Below are positions 41,300 through 52,967 of a stretch of 64,000 nt of DNA, piece after piece. The DNA is taken from NCBI GenBank assembly GCA_023053685.1, contig JALIGW010000002.1, forward strand, positions 245,178,177 through 245,242,176, read 5' to 3'. The stretch is from Diadophis punctatus similis. Lineage: Eukaryota > Chordata > Lepidosauria > Squamata > Dipsadidae. Positions within the stretch are counted from its first letter, which is position 1; each line of letters begins with the position of its first letter. The position numbers and the translations under genes were made by a program. Under the pieces are notes generated by a model. It was not told the DNA's origin. It did no database searches and was given only the letters and a program-made list of their open reading frames with translations.

Positions 41300-41710
41300 G
41301 AGACCTCGTGGTCTGAGGAACCACAGAAAGACCTTCTGAAGGAACTTACCCCAAACTTCCTTCCCGGAACCATCCGGCATCTCCCGGGGAGCCTTGGCCG
41401 GGCGAGGAGGGGGCAGATCCAGCCCGGGGACCGAGCCCCCTTTGCCCCCCTGGAGGGAAGGGAGGGAGCCGCTCCTTGCAGGCAACGCCAGAGACTCTCC
41501 GGAGGGATCTAAAGCCGCCGGGCGAAGGGAAGCGGATATCCAGCCAGTGGGAGGGGAGAGGCGGGGGGGGGAAGAGGCTTCTGGTTTCCTCTCAGGCTCC
41601 GCCCCTACCTTGAAGCCCCGCCTCTTCTCCTTCCCCCTCCGCTTTTGGATTCCCAATCTGCCTTCCCAGGACCACGTGCTCCGAAATCCTTTGTGTGTCT
41701 TTCTGATTGT
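41300..41710 (-). promoter_or_regulatory. GC-rich promoter / first-exon region of unit 3 (donor deleted)
   Basis: It resembles copies A to D but lacks about 150 bases (junction near 41490, GCCAGAGACTCTCC) that contain the CAG/GTGAGG first-exon donor in them. CACGTG is at about 41673. Confidence 0.5.
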
Positions 41711-41771
41711 GTCTTTCTGTGTGTGGAGGGGAGGGAGGGAAGGGAGGAGCTGAATGCTGGCAAATGGACAT

Positions 41772-41774
<3 letters not shown>

Positions 41775-41804
<30 letters not shown>
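41775..41804. repeat. GT dinucleotide microsatellite
   Basis: About 15 perfect GT units. The duplicated copy at 52931-52964 is slightly longer. Confidence 0.95.
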
Positions 41805-41806
<2 letters not shown>

Positions 41807-42984
41807 GAATTAGCAGCATGAAACTAATAGAACGGCCCCTTTTTCCTATTTTCCGTTGACCTTCCGTGTATCCCAGGACTGGATCTTCTTCCCAAAGAGC
41901 CTTAAATCCATAAAGAGAAAGAGCCTCCATCAGACTGGAGGAGCATCCGGGTACCAGGTGCCTCTGGGGAACCAGGTGTCCGGATCAAGGGGATCACAGG
42001 GGGCGGGAAGATGCCAGAAGCTCCCCTGAAGTAGCCAATAGGAGCCGGGCAGATCCCAGCTTCTGAGCACATCAGCCACTATGTCACAAAGGAAGATTTC
42101 CATGGGACCAAGAGGGAAAAAACCACTTCCCAAGTAAAAGAGCTAGGAAAACATTGTACTGCGTAGGGCTGGGGAGGAGACGCCATTTCATGGAGGGCAG
42201 AGGAGGAGGAGAGAATTAACTATAGTTAAGGGCTCGAGGAATTAAGGTAGGTCTCTATTAGTGCGATTAATAAATCCCACAAAAACACTGAATTCAATTT
42301 AGACTATTTGAAGAGATGAAAAATAGAGTAATTGGTTCCAGATTGACACAAATAGGCACGAAAAATATTTAATATAACATGATATATGAATAATAATGAA
42401 ATATCACAGTAACAAAGAAAATATACTTTAAAAAATAAATTTGTGGTTAAAACCATAACTGTTTTAACCATAATCACACAGTAGCCTTAATTGCGCATAT
42501 GAAAGTCTGACATTAACTGAATTTGGGGTCACATGAAGCGCAACCTGGTATCCATTTACAATTCACACTAAACTAAATATTGCAGAGTTCAAAGTCCCAC
42601 TTCTCATGGTCTGCGATGTATGTGCTAACTAACCTGTCCTCCAATGAATCCTGAGAGTGTGTGATTTATCACTGTCTCTCCAATTTCAACCAGGTGCGTC
42701 TTCATTCTATACCTGATCCCATGTCCTACAAACGTATCTCTAAATCTTCAGCTGTCTCTACTGACCAACAAATATGCAGTAAAAATTAGCAAAAGAGCCT
42801 GACATAAGTATATAATCCCCCATTCCAAATTCCCCTCATAACCATTAAACATTACAAAATAATAGTAACAAAATTGAAACCTATTAAACATTACCTGAAA
42901 TAATAACTCCTTATGTAGATACCCAAAAATGAGGTAAAAAAATTGGTTAAATCATCAAGAAAGAATATTTTTGCCTTTCTCTTC
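41805..42984. other. Upstream flank of unit 3, no gene seen
   Basis: 41850-42420 is shared with 28845-29410. The rest is AT-rich, and its only copy in this window is the tandem duplicate at 53000-54145. Confidence 0.45.
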
Positions 42985-43316
42985 CTCCTCGCCCTTCCTC
43001 CTCTTTTTCTCGCCCAGGTAAATTGTCCTCAAGAGGAACCTGAGCGATGCGGGGACTGCAAGACCCTCTTTCAGGGTGACAACTGCATGGGGGGTTTGGA
43101 GGCTAGAAAATCTGGAGTGATCCGTGTGGGAAAAGTGCACCCCAGAGAAATTAAGAACCTGCCATAGGACAGTGTAAATACTTTTCTTAAGGTTGTTCAA
43201 TCATCTGACACTTTTTTAAAAAATGCTAGGTCAGAAGATACAGTTCCCATGGGAACAAAACTTCCATGAAAGCTGAAAATTTTTACTTTTTAATCCTATC
43301 TCCTGTTTTTGTTAAG

Positions 43317-43436
43317 TGCTGGTGGCCCAGGTCTCTCGGGGTCTCTCCCATGTGAATACGAGAGGTGCCACGGCGGATAAGGGCATCAAGCACATCCTGA
43401 GACTTAACTGGCATCTACAACAACTTGTGAGTGCCT
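43317..43436 (+). other. Exon-like open segment of unknown function (120 nt)
   Basis: On the plus strand a pyrimidine-rich run ending GTTTTTGTTAAG precedes, and a consensus donor GTGAGTGCC follows, an open segment reading VAQVSRGLSHVNTRG and further. Its length is a multiple of three. An open, cysteine-rich segment (NCPQEEPERCGDCKTLF) lies at 43020-43166. I do not recognise either protein. They may be exons of a gene on the opposite strand to the ZNFs or a remnant of a mobile element. The copy at 54478-54597 appears identical. Confidence 0.3.
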
Positions 43437-44138
43437 CCCATTCCTCAACTGCAACCCCGGGACTGCTGCACCAGGAAGCATCTTCTGGAGGGAGGGTCTC
43501 TCCCACAGGCCCAGCTGAGCGTCCTTGGTGCTGAAGGGGCGTCTCTCCTGTGTGGGGTCTGGGGGGGGGCGTCTCCTGGGGGCTCCTTCGCTCTGGGCTC
43601 TTGGGGGGGAAGAACCTTTCATCTCTCCAGGAGCTGCTGCTCGGACGGGAACTTGTGAATTTAACCAGGGCAGCAAATGCAGGCAAAAACTGGGGTGCAG
43701 GGAGGGGTTTCCGGGGACCCCAGCCTTTCATTTTGCAAGATGACAAAGTTATCCGAAGAAAGGGGCAGAAACGGCCAAACTTTATTCCGGGATCTTCATT
43801 CGGGTCTCTTGCCAGAAAAAGGTGGATCCCGAACGACAGAAAGAGGGAGATTCCTTCACATTTGGGGCTGAAGGGCGGGAAATCCGAAGGAGCCGCTCCC
43901 TCCAGACGTTCTGAGCAAGGGAGACACGTGTTTCAAGAAAGGAACTCGCGTTTTTCTCCCGTGAAGGGAAGCTGCGCCTTTCCCGAGAGAGCCGAGTGGG
44001 GGATTCCCCAGTGAAGAGGGGAGGGGGCTGGGGAGAGGATCCGGCTGGACTGGGAGGGAAGTTTTCGGGAGGGGTGGGGATGTCAGCGACCCCATGATTG
44101 GGGGAGGGACACTCCCACCCGGGAAATTTCACTGTGGG
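43437..44138. repeat. Spacer of unit 3 (duplicated at 54598-55299)
   Basis: No gene is recognised. 43490-43730 is shared with 22740-22960 and 31400-31610. Confidence 0.5.
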
Positions 44139-44140
44139 TG

Positions 44141-44202
<62 letters not shown>

Positions 44203-44205
44203 TGT
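44139..44205. repeat. CTGT / CT / GT compound microsatellite
   Basis: Perfect CTGT units, then CT units, then GT units. Confidence 0.95.
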
Positions 44206-46889
44206 TTTAAGGTGCCCAAAGACTCCCTGTTCAGCCCTCTCAGAGACCCCCAAGTCCTCGCAAGCTGTGGGGCTGCGCCTCCTCTATTTTCATCCACTGC
44301 GGCCCCACTCCATGCCGGATCAGTGGGGAGGGCAAAAGGAAGTCCACACTCTCCACCGGGGCTGCCATGAATCCCCCCTTGAGCTGCGGCCCCCCAAAAA
44401 GACTGAACGGATCCCCCTCCCACTTTCTCCGCTTCTCTCCCTGCACCGAACTTTCTCCTCCAGCAGATGAAAACAAGGGAGACTCTGCCCGGACACCGAT
44501 GACGCTGCAGAAGAGAGGATTCTCATTGGTCCTTGCGCTTTCCTGGCTACCCTCCATTCTGACGTTCAATGAGAACGCTCCCTCCCCCCAATCCAGACCC
44601 ACCGATGCCGCCTCTGGGGCTGGGAGCATCTGTGTCTTTCCCCTCTCTCTTTGGGGGCACTTGTGGGGCAGCATCCATGGGCTCTGCTGGGATTCCCCCG
44701 ATGTTGCTGGTGGGGGTGCTGACAAGGATCCCTGGAAGCGAAGGGGGGGGGGAGAAGAACACCGGTAAGGAGGGGGCTCGTCTGGGGGAGGAGCGGGGCT
44801 GAGAGGCGCCTTCAATACTTCCGGGGGAAGAAGGGGGGAGAAAGGGGCGTAACCCTAACCCCCCCTTTGCCGTCAGCTGGAGCCAATAGGAATGCTTCTT
44901 TTGGTCACGTGCTCGCCATCCAGACGTAACAAATTCCACACTGCATAGCTCAAAAAACCCTCTGAAAGCTCCTTTTACTCCATTTCTCCAACTGCGCTTG
45001 AGGGAAACGGATGTTGAGAGGCTTCCTGTTCAAACGGACCACAGAGAGACCTTCAAAAAGCAACCTACCCAAAAGTCCTTCCCGGATCAACCCGGGGAGC
45101 CTGGGCCAGATCCATCCCGGGGACGGAGCCCCCTTTGCCCCCCTGGAGGGAAGGGAGGGATCCGCTCCCTGCAGGCAACGCCAGAGCCGGATCAAACTGG
45201 TTCTCCCAGATTAGATAAGTGGAGTTGTTTGTGACTAGATTTATTTAAGGTAAAAACAAAACCGTACAGATAAATTTTGGGAGGAGATCCAGAACCCTCC
45301 CCCCACCACAGACCATAACCCCCATTGCTTAATCAGAACCTGGATGGGAAGTGGCAACTGAGAGAGAAGCATTTTGGGTGGGTTGCTTCCCTAAATTGAC
45401 TCCCCCAAAGCTATCCCTTTTGTGAGGGGGGGCTAGAGACCCTCCCTTTGAGATTGTCTTTGGGGGGCTGCAGGGGACAGAGAAGAGAGCTGAACCCCAA
45501 ATTCATGCAGAGGCGGATAGTAGGACTTAAGTTGTGGGGAGAAGAAAAGTTGGGTATATTCAGGGAATCTGGGGGTCCCTTCTCAGGACCCCCAGACCCC
45601 CCTGTAGTAAACCCCCACCCCAATAGATCATCCAAACTGGCTCTTGCTCAAAAGTAGGTCCTTGGCCAGGCCACAACAGGCTCCCATGAAAGGTGAGGTT
45701 GGCAGCAATAGGATTTGAACCCAAGACCAGCTGGCTCTCTAAGGGGAGAACCTTCGGCTCCCATTCCTCAACTGCAACCCCAGGGCTGCTGCACCAGGAA
45801 GCAACTTCAAGAAAGGAACTCGCGTTTTTCTTCCGTGAAGCGAAGCTGCGCCTTTCCCGAGAGAACCAAGAGGAGGATTGTGTGTGCTCCACTTTTGAAA
45901 CCTCGGCAGAGCCAGCCTGGACTCGTGGGGGTCTTAAAAGACCTTAAAGGGGCTTGTAGTCCATCCCTCCAGGCACAGAGAGAAAGGGAGATTCAAGTGG
46001 AGAATCATGGGGAGGGGGGCACAAAAAGAAGCCCACACTGCCCTCCAGTTCTGGCATGAAGAAGCCCCCTGAAGTTGCAACACACACACACCCCAAGACT
46101 GAAAACAGGGGGTCTATTTGGGAGGGGGACAGGAAAGAGGCCTCGAAAACCATTCAAAGAAAGCTAGTGGGGCTGAAGATTGGGGGAGAGAAGAAAAGTT
46201 TGGGGTATCCAGGGAAAGTGGGGGTCAAAGGGCTGGGAGAGCCCAGGAGTATGGGTGTAGGTATCCTTATTGTGACCCCCTCCCCAGATCCCCCCCAAAG
46301 AAAGAGGGATAGAGAAGCATGGATATTACTTTCCTTGCAGCCCAGAGAGTTCCTGGGAGTCTCTTCCCATCTCGTATTGCCATTTTTTGGGGGTGGCAAA
46401 GAGACCTCACTGAGATCCAACGTTCCCCCCAAAGCTTTAGGATGACTGCTGGACCAGTTGAGTGCCTGCCTGCCTTTTTCCACTCTAAGAAGATGGAGGT
46501 GGTCCCTCAGGAAGCGGCTCCCCTTCTCCTCATTTTCCTCCCCCTCCACATCCCCACCAAGGGTGGATCACGCTGGGACAGTTCCCCATCTCTCCTCTAG
46601 GGGGCATCTTCCGGTGGCCTCTTGCGACAGGTTTCTCGCCCCTCCTCTGAGAAGTGTGGCTCCCTCCTCTAGTAGCTGCTGGGAACCATGGGCCCTGGAC
46701 TCCCTGAAGGCCCTCTTCCTCCTCCTGCTCCCCGCAGCCCATTTCCTCATCCGGTGGAGGTCCGAATGCCACTTCCTCAACCCACTTTGGTTGCACAGTA
46801 TGGCACAATCTGAACTGCCATCTTGTCTGTTTTGAGCCACCCAGTCCATCTCCTGAAAAAGGCCCACTTGATTATTTTGAACGATAACT
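44206..46889. repeat. ZNF-unit spacer and 3' flank (unit 3 to unit 4)
   Basis: No gene is recognised. 44215-44580 is shared with 22345-22720. 44940-45200 is a short piece of a GC-rich first-exon block (compare 16290-16550) without its donor. 45950-46889 is the block after the ZNF polyadenylation signal. Confidence 0.5.
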
Positions 46890-46895
46890 TTTATT
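46890..46895 (-). terminator. AATAAA polyadenylation signal, ZNF unit 4
   Basis: TTTATT on the plus strand in the conserved unit context. Confidence 0.65.
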
Positions 46896-47165
46896 AAGGA
46901 TTATATTCACAGAAAGAAAGTTAATACAAATATTTATGTGTAACTATATGAAAAAGACAATGAAAAAAGGAGAAAAATTCATTCCAAAAATATAATAGGA
47001 AAAAGAAAACTTTCCCTCTTCATCCTCAGCCAGAAGATTCAACAACAAAACTTTAGCACTAAATAAACCACCAGATTCATTCCACCCTTCGCACCATTTT
47101 CTCCACTCTAAATTTTCACTTCTGCTCATTGATTAACACACTCTGGTAAAAATTAAGGGAAATAC

Positions 47166-47250
47166 ATGGTTTCTTGACTTACAACTGAAGGAACTTATGA
47201 CCAAAAATGCATTCCAAGTTGTGGTCATAAGTCAAGGACTTCCTGTACTC
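47166..47250. repeat. Palindromic MITE, unit 4
   Basis: The same hairpin element; the halves read TTGACTTACAACTGA and GTCATAAGTCAAGGA. Confidence 0.6.
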
Positions 47251-47299
47251 TACAAAGTATTATATCAACTCCCCACATACTTATAACTCTTTTGTGTAA

Positions 47300-47619
47300 T
47301 CACTCTGGTAAGTTTATAATGCGGCTTTGAGAGCAAAATATTCTCACACTCCCAACATTTACACCCTTTTGCCTCATTGTGTACTCTCTGAGGTTCCTTC
47401 GCTTCAGTAGGAAAAACATTTTACTCACACAAAACAATTGTAGGATTTCCCTTCTGTCACTGTGTGAAGTTCCTGGTAAACATTAAGATATGTTGGGAAA
47501 AAAGGGCTCCCAACGTTGTTCACAGCTGAAGAGATTTATCTCTGCTATGGACATTTTTGGTGCTTTCTCAGCTTTAATTTACTTTGAAAAGGTTTATCAC
47601 ACTCTGCACACTTGTGAGT
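47300..47619 (-). pseudogene. Decayed extra zinc fingers after the unit 4 stop
   Basis: After the TAG the frame continues THKCAECDKPFQSKLKLRKH, a further finger, and then stops. More worn finger pieces follow, as in unit 1. Confidence 0.72.
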
Positions 47620-48960
47620 CTACTCTGCTGCGTGATTTCGGGTGTGCCTGCGAAGTGTTGAAGGATGGGCAAAACATTTCCCACACTCCAGACATTTATA
47701 CGGTTTGTCTCCAGTGTGGATTCGCTGATGCCTGACAAGATTACCTTTATGGGAAAAACATTTATCACACTCTGAGCATTTGTGAGGTTTCTCTCCTGTA
47801 TGGATTTGGCTGTGACTTCTAAGATTAGATGAATGAGCAAACGTTCTCCCACAGTCAAAACATTTGTAGTTTTTTTCCCCTGTGTGAATTTTCACATGAC
47901 TTCTAAGGGCTGATGAGGTACTATAAAATCTTCCACAGTTGATGCATTGATATGGTTTCTCCCCTGTGTGGGTTTTACGATGACTCCAAAGGCCTCCCTT
48001 GTCTCTAAAGTATTTTCCACATTCTACGCATCTGTATGGCTTCTCTCCTGTGTGGACCCTCTGATGGCTTCCAAGGCTTTGTTTTTGGGAAAAGCACATC
48101 CCACACTCCCCACATTGGAATGGCTTCTCCCCTGTGTGGATTCTCTGATGAACCTGAATTTCTCTTCGTGTAAGAAAACGTTTCCCGCACTTCCCACATT
48201 CATAGGATTTTTCTCCTTTGTGCCTCTTCTGGTGTATACGAAGATCAGAAGAATTTACAAATCGGCCCTCACATTCTGGGCATTCATAGGGTCTCTCTAC
48301 AGCGTGAATTGTCTGATGTTTCACCAGGTTTGATTTCCGGGAAAAACATTTCCCACATTCGTGGCACTTTTCATTTTTCTCCCCTGTGTGTGTTTTCCAA
48401 TGACTCCGAAGAGATGAACTCTGGGTGAAACATTTTCCACACTCAAAGCATTTGTAAGACTTTATTCCTGCATGAATCTTCTCATGGGATGAAAGATTTG
48501 ACTTATGAGAAAAGCTCTTCCCACATTCCCAACACTTGTAAGGTTTCTCCCCTGTGTGAATTCTCTCGTGCTTTCTGAGATGGGCTTTTTCACGGAAAAA
48601 CTTCCCACATTCCAGACATTGATGAGGTTTCTCTCCAGTGTGGATTTTATGATGTCTAAGGAAATGTGACTTTCGACTAAAGCATAAACCACATTCCTCA
48701 CATTTATAGGGTTTTAGTGTTGGGGGGCTTCTGAGGTCTTTGGAGTTTTTCCCAGAGAAAGATTTCTCACCCTCCAAACCTTGACTGGATCCACTTCCCA
48801 CATGGACCTTCCTGTGGGTCAAAAGGAGGGACCTGCGAGCAAAGGATTTCCCACACTCTGAGCATTCATGGGTTCTTCCGTGGTTTTTCGGAGGGCTGCT
48901 TGTGTCTGACGGGGGATCCAAGAGTTTCCCAGGCTCCATGCTTTCTGGCGGTTGCTGCAT
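47620..48960 (-). CDS. C2H2 zinc-finger protein, unit 4 (446 aa, 14 fingers)
   Basis: The closest paralog of unit 3 by position. The start is MQQPPESMEPGKLL, as in unit 1. Finger 1 is at residues 31-53 and fingers 2-14 at 85-443; all have C-x2-C and intact His pairs. The protein would bind DNA in the nucleus. Compared with unit 3, many changes sit in the DNA-contact positions of the fingers (finger 5: Q,S,S,S against H,S,S,I; finger 6: R,S,N,K against L,S,N,R), although sequence about 1.1 kb upstream is almost identical between the units. Its KRAB-like exon (51494-51676) has the same nonsense codon as unit 3, so a finger-only product is expected. Confidence 0.94.
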   Translation of the reverse strand: MQQPPESMEPGKLLDPPSDTSSPPKNHGRTHECSECGKSFARRSLLLTHRKVHVGSGSSQGLEGEKSFSGKNSKDLRSPPTLKPYKCEECGLCFSRKSHFLRHHKIHTGEKPHQCLECGKFFREKAHLRKHERIHTGEKPYKCWECGKSFSHKSNLSSHEKIHAGIKSYKCFECGKCFTQSSSLRSHWKTHTGEKNEKCHECGKCFSRKSNLVKHQTIHAVERPYECPECEGRFVNSSDLRIHQKRHKGEKSYECGKCGKRFLTRREIQVHQRIHTGEKPFQCGECGMCFSQKQSLGSHQRVHTGEKPYRCVECGKYFRDKGGLWSHRKTHTGEKPYQCINCGRFYSTSSALRSHVKIHTGEKNYKCFDCGRTFAHSSNLRSHSQIHTGEKPHKCSECDKCFSHKGNLVRHQRIHTGDKPYKCLECGKCFAHPSTLRRHTRNHAAE

Positions 48961-49257
48961 TATGTTGATTTTCTATTAACTGTTGATAGTTGGCTTGCAG
49001 GTAAATCTTTGGTTACAATCTTTTATCCTCTGTTAGAAGGAGAAAGAAGTGAAGAATTATATTTCCTTTTGAGACACGGAGAGAATCATAAAATCTTAGC
49101 CTTGCCAGGGACCTTGAGGGTCTTCCAGTCTGACCCTCCACCCAGGGTAGGATGCTCAGTACACCTGAGGCACATTGAGGGAGTCCCTAAATTCGTAAGA
49201 GAGATGTCCTCAATGTATGACCATGATGGGGACTGGGACCTCGGTCGTTCAGTGAAG
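48961..49257. repeat. Leader and intron side of the unit 4 finger exon
   Basis: No separate gene. It is paralogous to 4777-5073 and 37796-38106. Confidence 0.6.
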
Positions 49258-49262
49258 CAGTG

Positions 49263-49652
49263 TGTCAGCTCTGAAACGGATCGAGCCTGCCGCAGCCATC
49301 TTCCGTTTTCCCTAGTTGCCACACAGCTCGGGGAGGGGGCAGAAGAATGGAATGTGATCTAGGCAAAACAACCTGCTATCTCGTGGGAACCAAGGTCTTT
49401 CCCAACAGGTGCCGGCAGGAGAATGGAACTTGTTGCCAGGAAATGCAAGAACACCTAATTGGGCAATGTGACCTGTGACCCTAGAGGAGGGGGGATCTCT
49501 AACGTTTAATTATGCTGAAAGCGTGGGAAACAGCTGGAGGTGGTTTTAAGTTCATCCGTGCCGAAATGATGAACTCAATAAAGCAGTTGTTTGAGGAAGC
49601 CTAAAATCTCAGAGTGCTGAATCCCTTGGGATCATTAGTTGGAACCAGAACA
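49263..49652 (+). mobile_element. Gypsy solo LTR, unit 4 copy
   Basis: The same insertion and the same CAGTG duplication (49258-49262 and 49653-49657) as in units 1 and 3. Confidence 0.85.
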
Positions 49653-50384
49653 CAGTGGTTGGAGGAGGGATCACGGGATCATTTCACTCCACAACTGCCA
49701 TCCCACACTCCTGGTTGCAATCATTAAGTGATCTTGGAGGTCCTTACGTGGCGGGAGGAGCAGGCAATGCTCGTGGGGGGCATCTAAGGAGGGGGAGAAG
49801 ACAGGCAGAGGCCATCCATAAATTGGGGAGCCACCCACTAAAGTGGGATGCAAATCTGGTGCCACCCCTGGAAGCTAATCCCAGCCATGCAAAGCAGCCC
49901 TGACTGACAGCAATGCTGGGCTGGGGCTGGGCCTTAAGTGGGGGCCTTCAGCACTCTCAGCCATCTGCCACTGTCCCCAGGCCTGGCCTTCACCCCAGTG
50001 TCACCGCTACCACTGAGAAATGCGGCCTTAATCCCCACATCAGAGGCCTTTGCAACCTAGCTCCATTTTCCAAGCTCCATGTTCCATACAGTTTCCAAGC
50101 AACGTGTCCCAAAGCATCTCTTGGGTTCTCCAGGAGCCCTTAAGTCGAATGCGGCCTGTGCCTGGGAATCACAAGGCCTCTCCTGCTCACTTCAGACAAC
50201 CCCACATTCCTTACCTGGGACTTTGTCTGCTTAACGACACGTGAAATCGCTTAACAACCACAATCAGGAGTACAGTGTTGCAGTCATTGAGCCAAGCTCC
50301 CACATGACATCTTACTTAATGACCACTTTGCTCAATGACCAAGACTCCAATTGTGGTCATAAGTCCAGGACAAACTACAGGAAT

Positions 50385-50910
50385 TACCCAAAACTAAGTG
50401 ACCTCCTACCGCTGCACCATAGAAAGTATTTTAACTTACTGCACCTGTGTGTGGTTTGCCAATTGCACAGTGGCAGATAGGACAGCGCTCCAGAGGGTCA
50501 ACGTCATTGCCCAGAGGATCATTGGTTGCCCTCTCCCCTCTTTGGAAGAGCTTTATAGCTCCCGCTGTCTTAAGAAAGTTCAAAACATTCTTAAAGATCC
50601 ATCTCATCCTGGGCACCCTTTTTTTTTTACTTTTACCATCTGGCAGACGGTACAGGACAATAAAAACAAGGACAAATAGGCTGAAAAACAGCTTTTATCC
50701 AAGAGCAGTAGCTAGATTGAATTCTACTGTATAGTGCAATGTTAATGCAATATCTGGGGTTTTCAATTCAATTGCATAGAATGAGAAGGATGTATGTTTG
50801 AGTTCTATATTTATAGTAATAATGTACACTGAAGATGGCATTTAATTCCATTGTTCGAGGTGCAATGACAATGAACTAAACTACGCTAAACTAAAGGCAT
50901 CACATAAACA
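50385..50910 (+). mobile_element. 3' end of a Rex/CR1-like LINE (unit 4 copy)
   Basis: The same element as 39230-39748. The homopolymer is 10 T here against 11 T in the left copy, which alters the frame relation between the two halves of the C-terminus. Confidence 0.75.
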
Positions 50911-51493
50911 AAAGAGAAGGAAAAAGACTTCAGGCTAATGTAAACAACCCATTTCTGATTCTCATCCCTTTTTCCTGCTTCTTCTCATTTTTGCACATAT
51001 GAGCTCCATCCCACCATGACTTTTCGATCCGGGCCTCCTCGTGATACCTTGTGTATATTTTATAAAATAAAGTAAAAAAGGGGCACGGCAGAAAACCTTA
51101 CTGAATTCTTTGACAAAGCGGCTAAAATTCTGTGGACATAGCATACGTGGACTTCAGTAAGGCATGTGACAAAGTAGACAAAGCAGACAAAGCAGACAAA
51201 GCAACCTAGTTCTTGGCAAGATAAAAAAAAATTTGGGATAGCATCATCACCTGATGGATTTGTAACTGGCTGCCCAACCACATTCAACGTATAAGTCCTC
51301 AATGGAACTACATTACGCCCCCACCCGGCACCTTGGGAGCAAAAACGAATTTTTCTGCATTGCTCATTTGTCAAATAAAGATTTTTAAAAATGGATGCTT
51401 GTTCTGCAAACCAAGATTTAACCAAGATTTGTTTACTTACCTTTAAAGTTACAATGAAGAGATCTCTGGCTCAAGGCCAGATATGACCCTCAC

Positions 51494-51676
51494 TGCTGAC
51501 CGATCTGGTTTCTCCTTAATCAATCGATTGGCCCTTTGTGCAGGAAGCTGCTTCTCCATTCAGGCCACAATTTCCAAATTCTCTGGAAAGGAGTCCTGGC
51601 CAAAGGTTGGTGGATCCCAATCCAGGAACGTCTCTTTCTCCTCTGTGAAGTTCACAGCCACATCCTCACTGGTCTC
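51494..51676 (-). pseudogene. KRAB-like exon E (183 nt), nonsense and 4-nt insertion
   Basis: Matches exon D by eye, including the TGA after PENLEIVA (51560-51562) and the extra AATC. Splice sites are kept. Confidence 0.7.
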
Positions 51677-52459
51677 CTGCAAAGAGAAATGAAAAAGGCT
51701 CAGATGCTGACAGTGATATTGAACATGATCTGTAAATGATGTGGAAGAGGGAGGAGAAAGTAGGATTATTGGATGAGGATACAAAATAATGAAGATTGAA
51801 TCGTAATTCAAAAATATCTTCATAAGACAAAATGGAAGAAACCAGCAGGATGAAGTCCAACAGGGACCAAAGCATAGTTGTGCGAAGGAAAACTCAGTGG
51901 AAGCTGAGAGAGATCAGATGGGGCAGAGCGTGTGTGAAAAGGGCTGCTCTTTCCTGAGGCTGCAAGGCCACAAAGATTCCAGTTAGGCTTTTCATAAATT
52001 TATTTACAATTATTCAAGTGAGCCTTCTGGCCATCAGCTTGTTCCAGCAGCTCCTCACAAGACCCCCCTCAAAACTTCCTTTGTCCTTTCAAAAACATCC
52101 ACCATCAAAACATCCACCTGTGATGTAGGGGCTCCCACATCACAGCCTCTTCTGGGCAAAACAAGGAAAATATAAAGTTTAGAAATTCTACCCATCTTTT
52201 TAAAGCAGAAGCAAAGAAAAGATTAGTATAAAAACAAAGGATTTTATTTTTGGCCTTTCAGAGAGAGCTCAAAGAAAGAGGATCTCTTTTGTGGGTCAAT
52301 TCAACTAATTTAAACTTTTTTCCTTTCCCCCAAAACCTCCCCTCCCCGTTGCAAAGAGGGCAGAGTGTGTTAATAACACATTAGAAATCTCAGTAAATGT
52401 TTTAAAGCACAATTTACACTTATTTTTGAACAGCACTTGCGGGATAGGCATGCTCAGAG

Positions 52460-52865
52460 ACCTCGTGGTCTGAGGAACCACAGAAAGACCTTCTGAAGGA
52501 ACTTACCCCAAACTTCCTTCCCGGAACCATCCGGCATCTCCCGGGGAGCCTTGGCCGGGCGAGGAGGGGGCAGATCCAGCCCGGGGACCGAGCCCCCTTT
52601 GCCCCCCTGGAGGGAAGGGAGGGAGCCGCTCCTTGCAGGCAACGCCAGAGACTCTCCGGAGGGATCTAAAGCCGCCGGGCGAAGGGAAGCGGATATCCAG
52701 CCAGTGGGAGGGGAGAGGCGGGGGGGGGAAGAGGCTTCTGGTTTCCTCTCAGGCTCCGCCCCTACCTTGAAGCCCCGCCTCTTCTCCTTCCCCCTCCGCT
52801 TTTGGATTCCCACTCTGCTTTCCCAGGACCACGTGCTCCGAAATCCTTTGTGTGTCTTTCTGATT
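52460..52865 (-). promoter_or_regulatory. GC-rich promoter / first-exon region of unit 4 (donor deleted)
   Basis: The same structure and the same deletion of the first-exon donor as in unit 3. Confidence 0.5.
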
Positions 52866-52928
52866 GTGTCTTTCTGTGTGTGGAGGGGAGGGAGGGAAGG
52901 GAGGAGCTGAATGCTGGCAAATGGACAT

Positions 52929-52930
<2 letters not shown>

Positions 52931-52964
<34 letters not shown>
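52931..52964. repeat. GT dinucleotide microsatellite (right copy)
   Basis: A perfect GT run, slightly longer than the run at 41775. Confidence 0.95.

Positions 52965-52967
<3 letters not shown>

Larger units (their letters stand above)
38940..46496. repeat. Near-identical tandem duplication, left copy
   Basis: This segment and 50085-57657 differ by eye at only scattered single bases, short homopolymer or microsatellite length changes, an 11-bp deletion (near 51957) and an 18-bp expansion (near 51185). The period is about 11.16 kb. Outside these limits the paralogy goes on but with clearly more differences. Confidence 0.9.

Noticed and set aside
42943..43019. A signal-peptide-like hydrophobic stretch (FAFLFLLALPPLFLA)
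   Set aside because: It begins at TTG with no ATG in frame, and it coincides with a pyrimidine-rich tract that is more easily read as splice-acceptor-like DNA.
43404..43676. Minus-strand peptide containing HTGET and PLQHQ, recurring near 22.8, 31.4, 43.5, 54.7 and 61.9 kb, resembling a TGEKP linker
   Set aside because: There are no Cys or His pairs at finger spacing around it, and the frame is not kept between copies.
44868..44880. CCCTAACCCC as an interstitial telomere repeat
   Set aside because: Only about one and a half units; no array.
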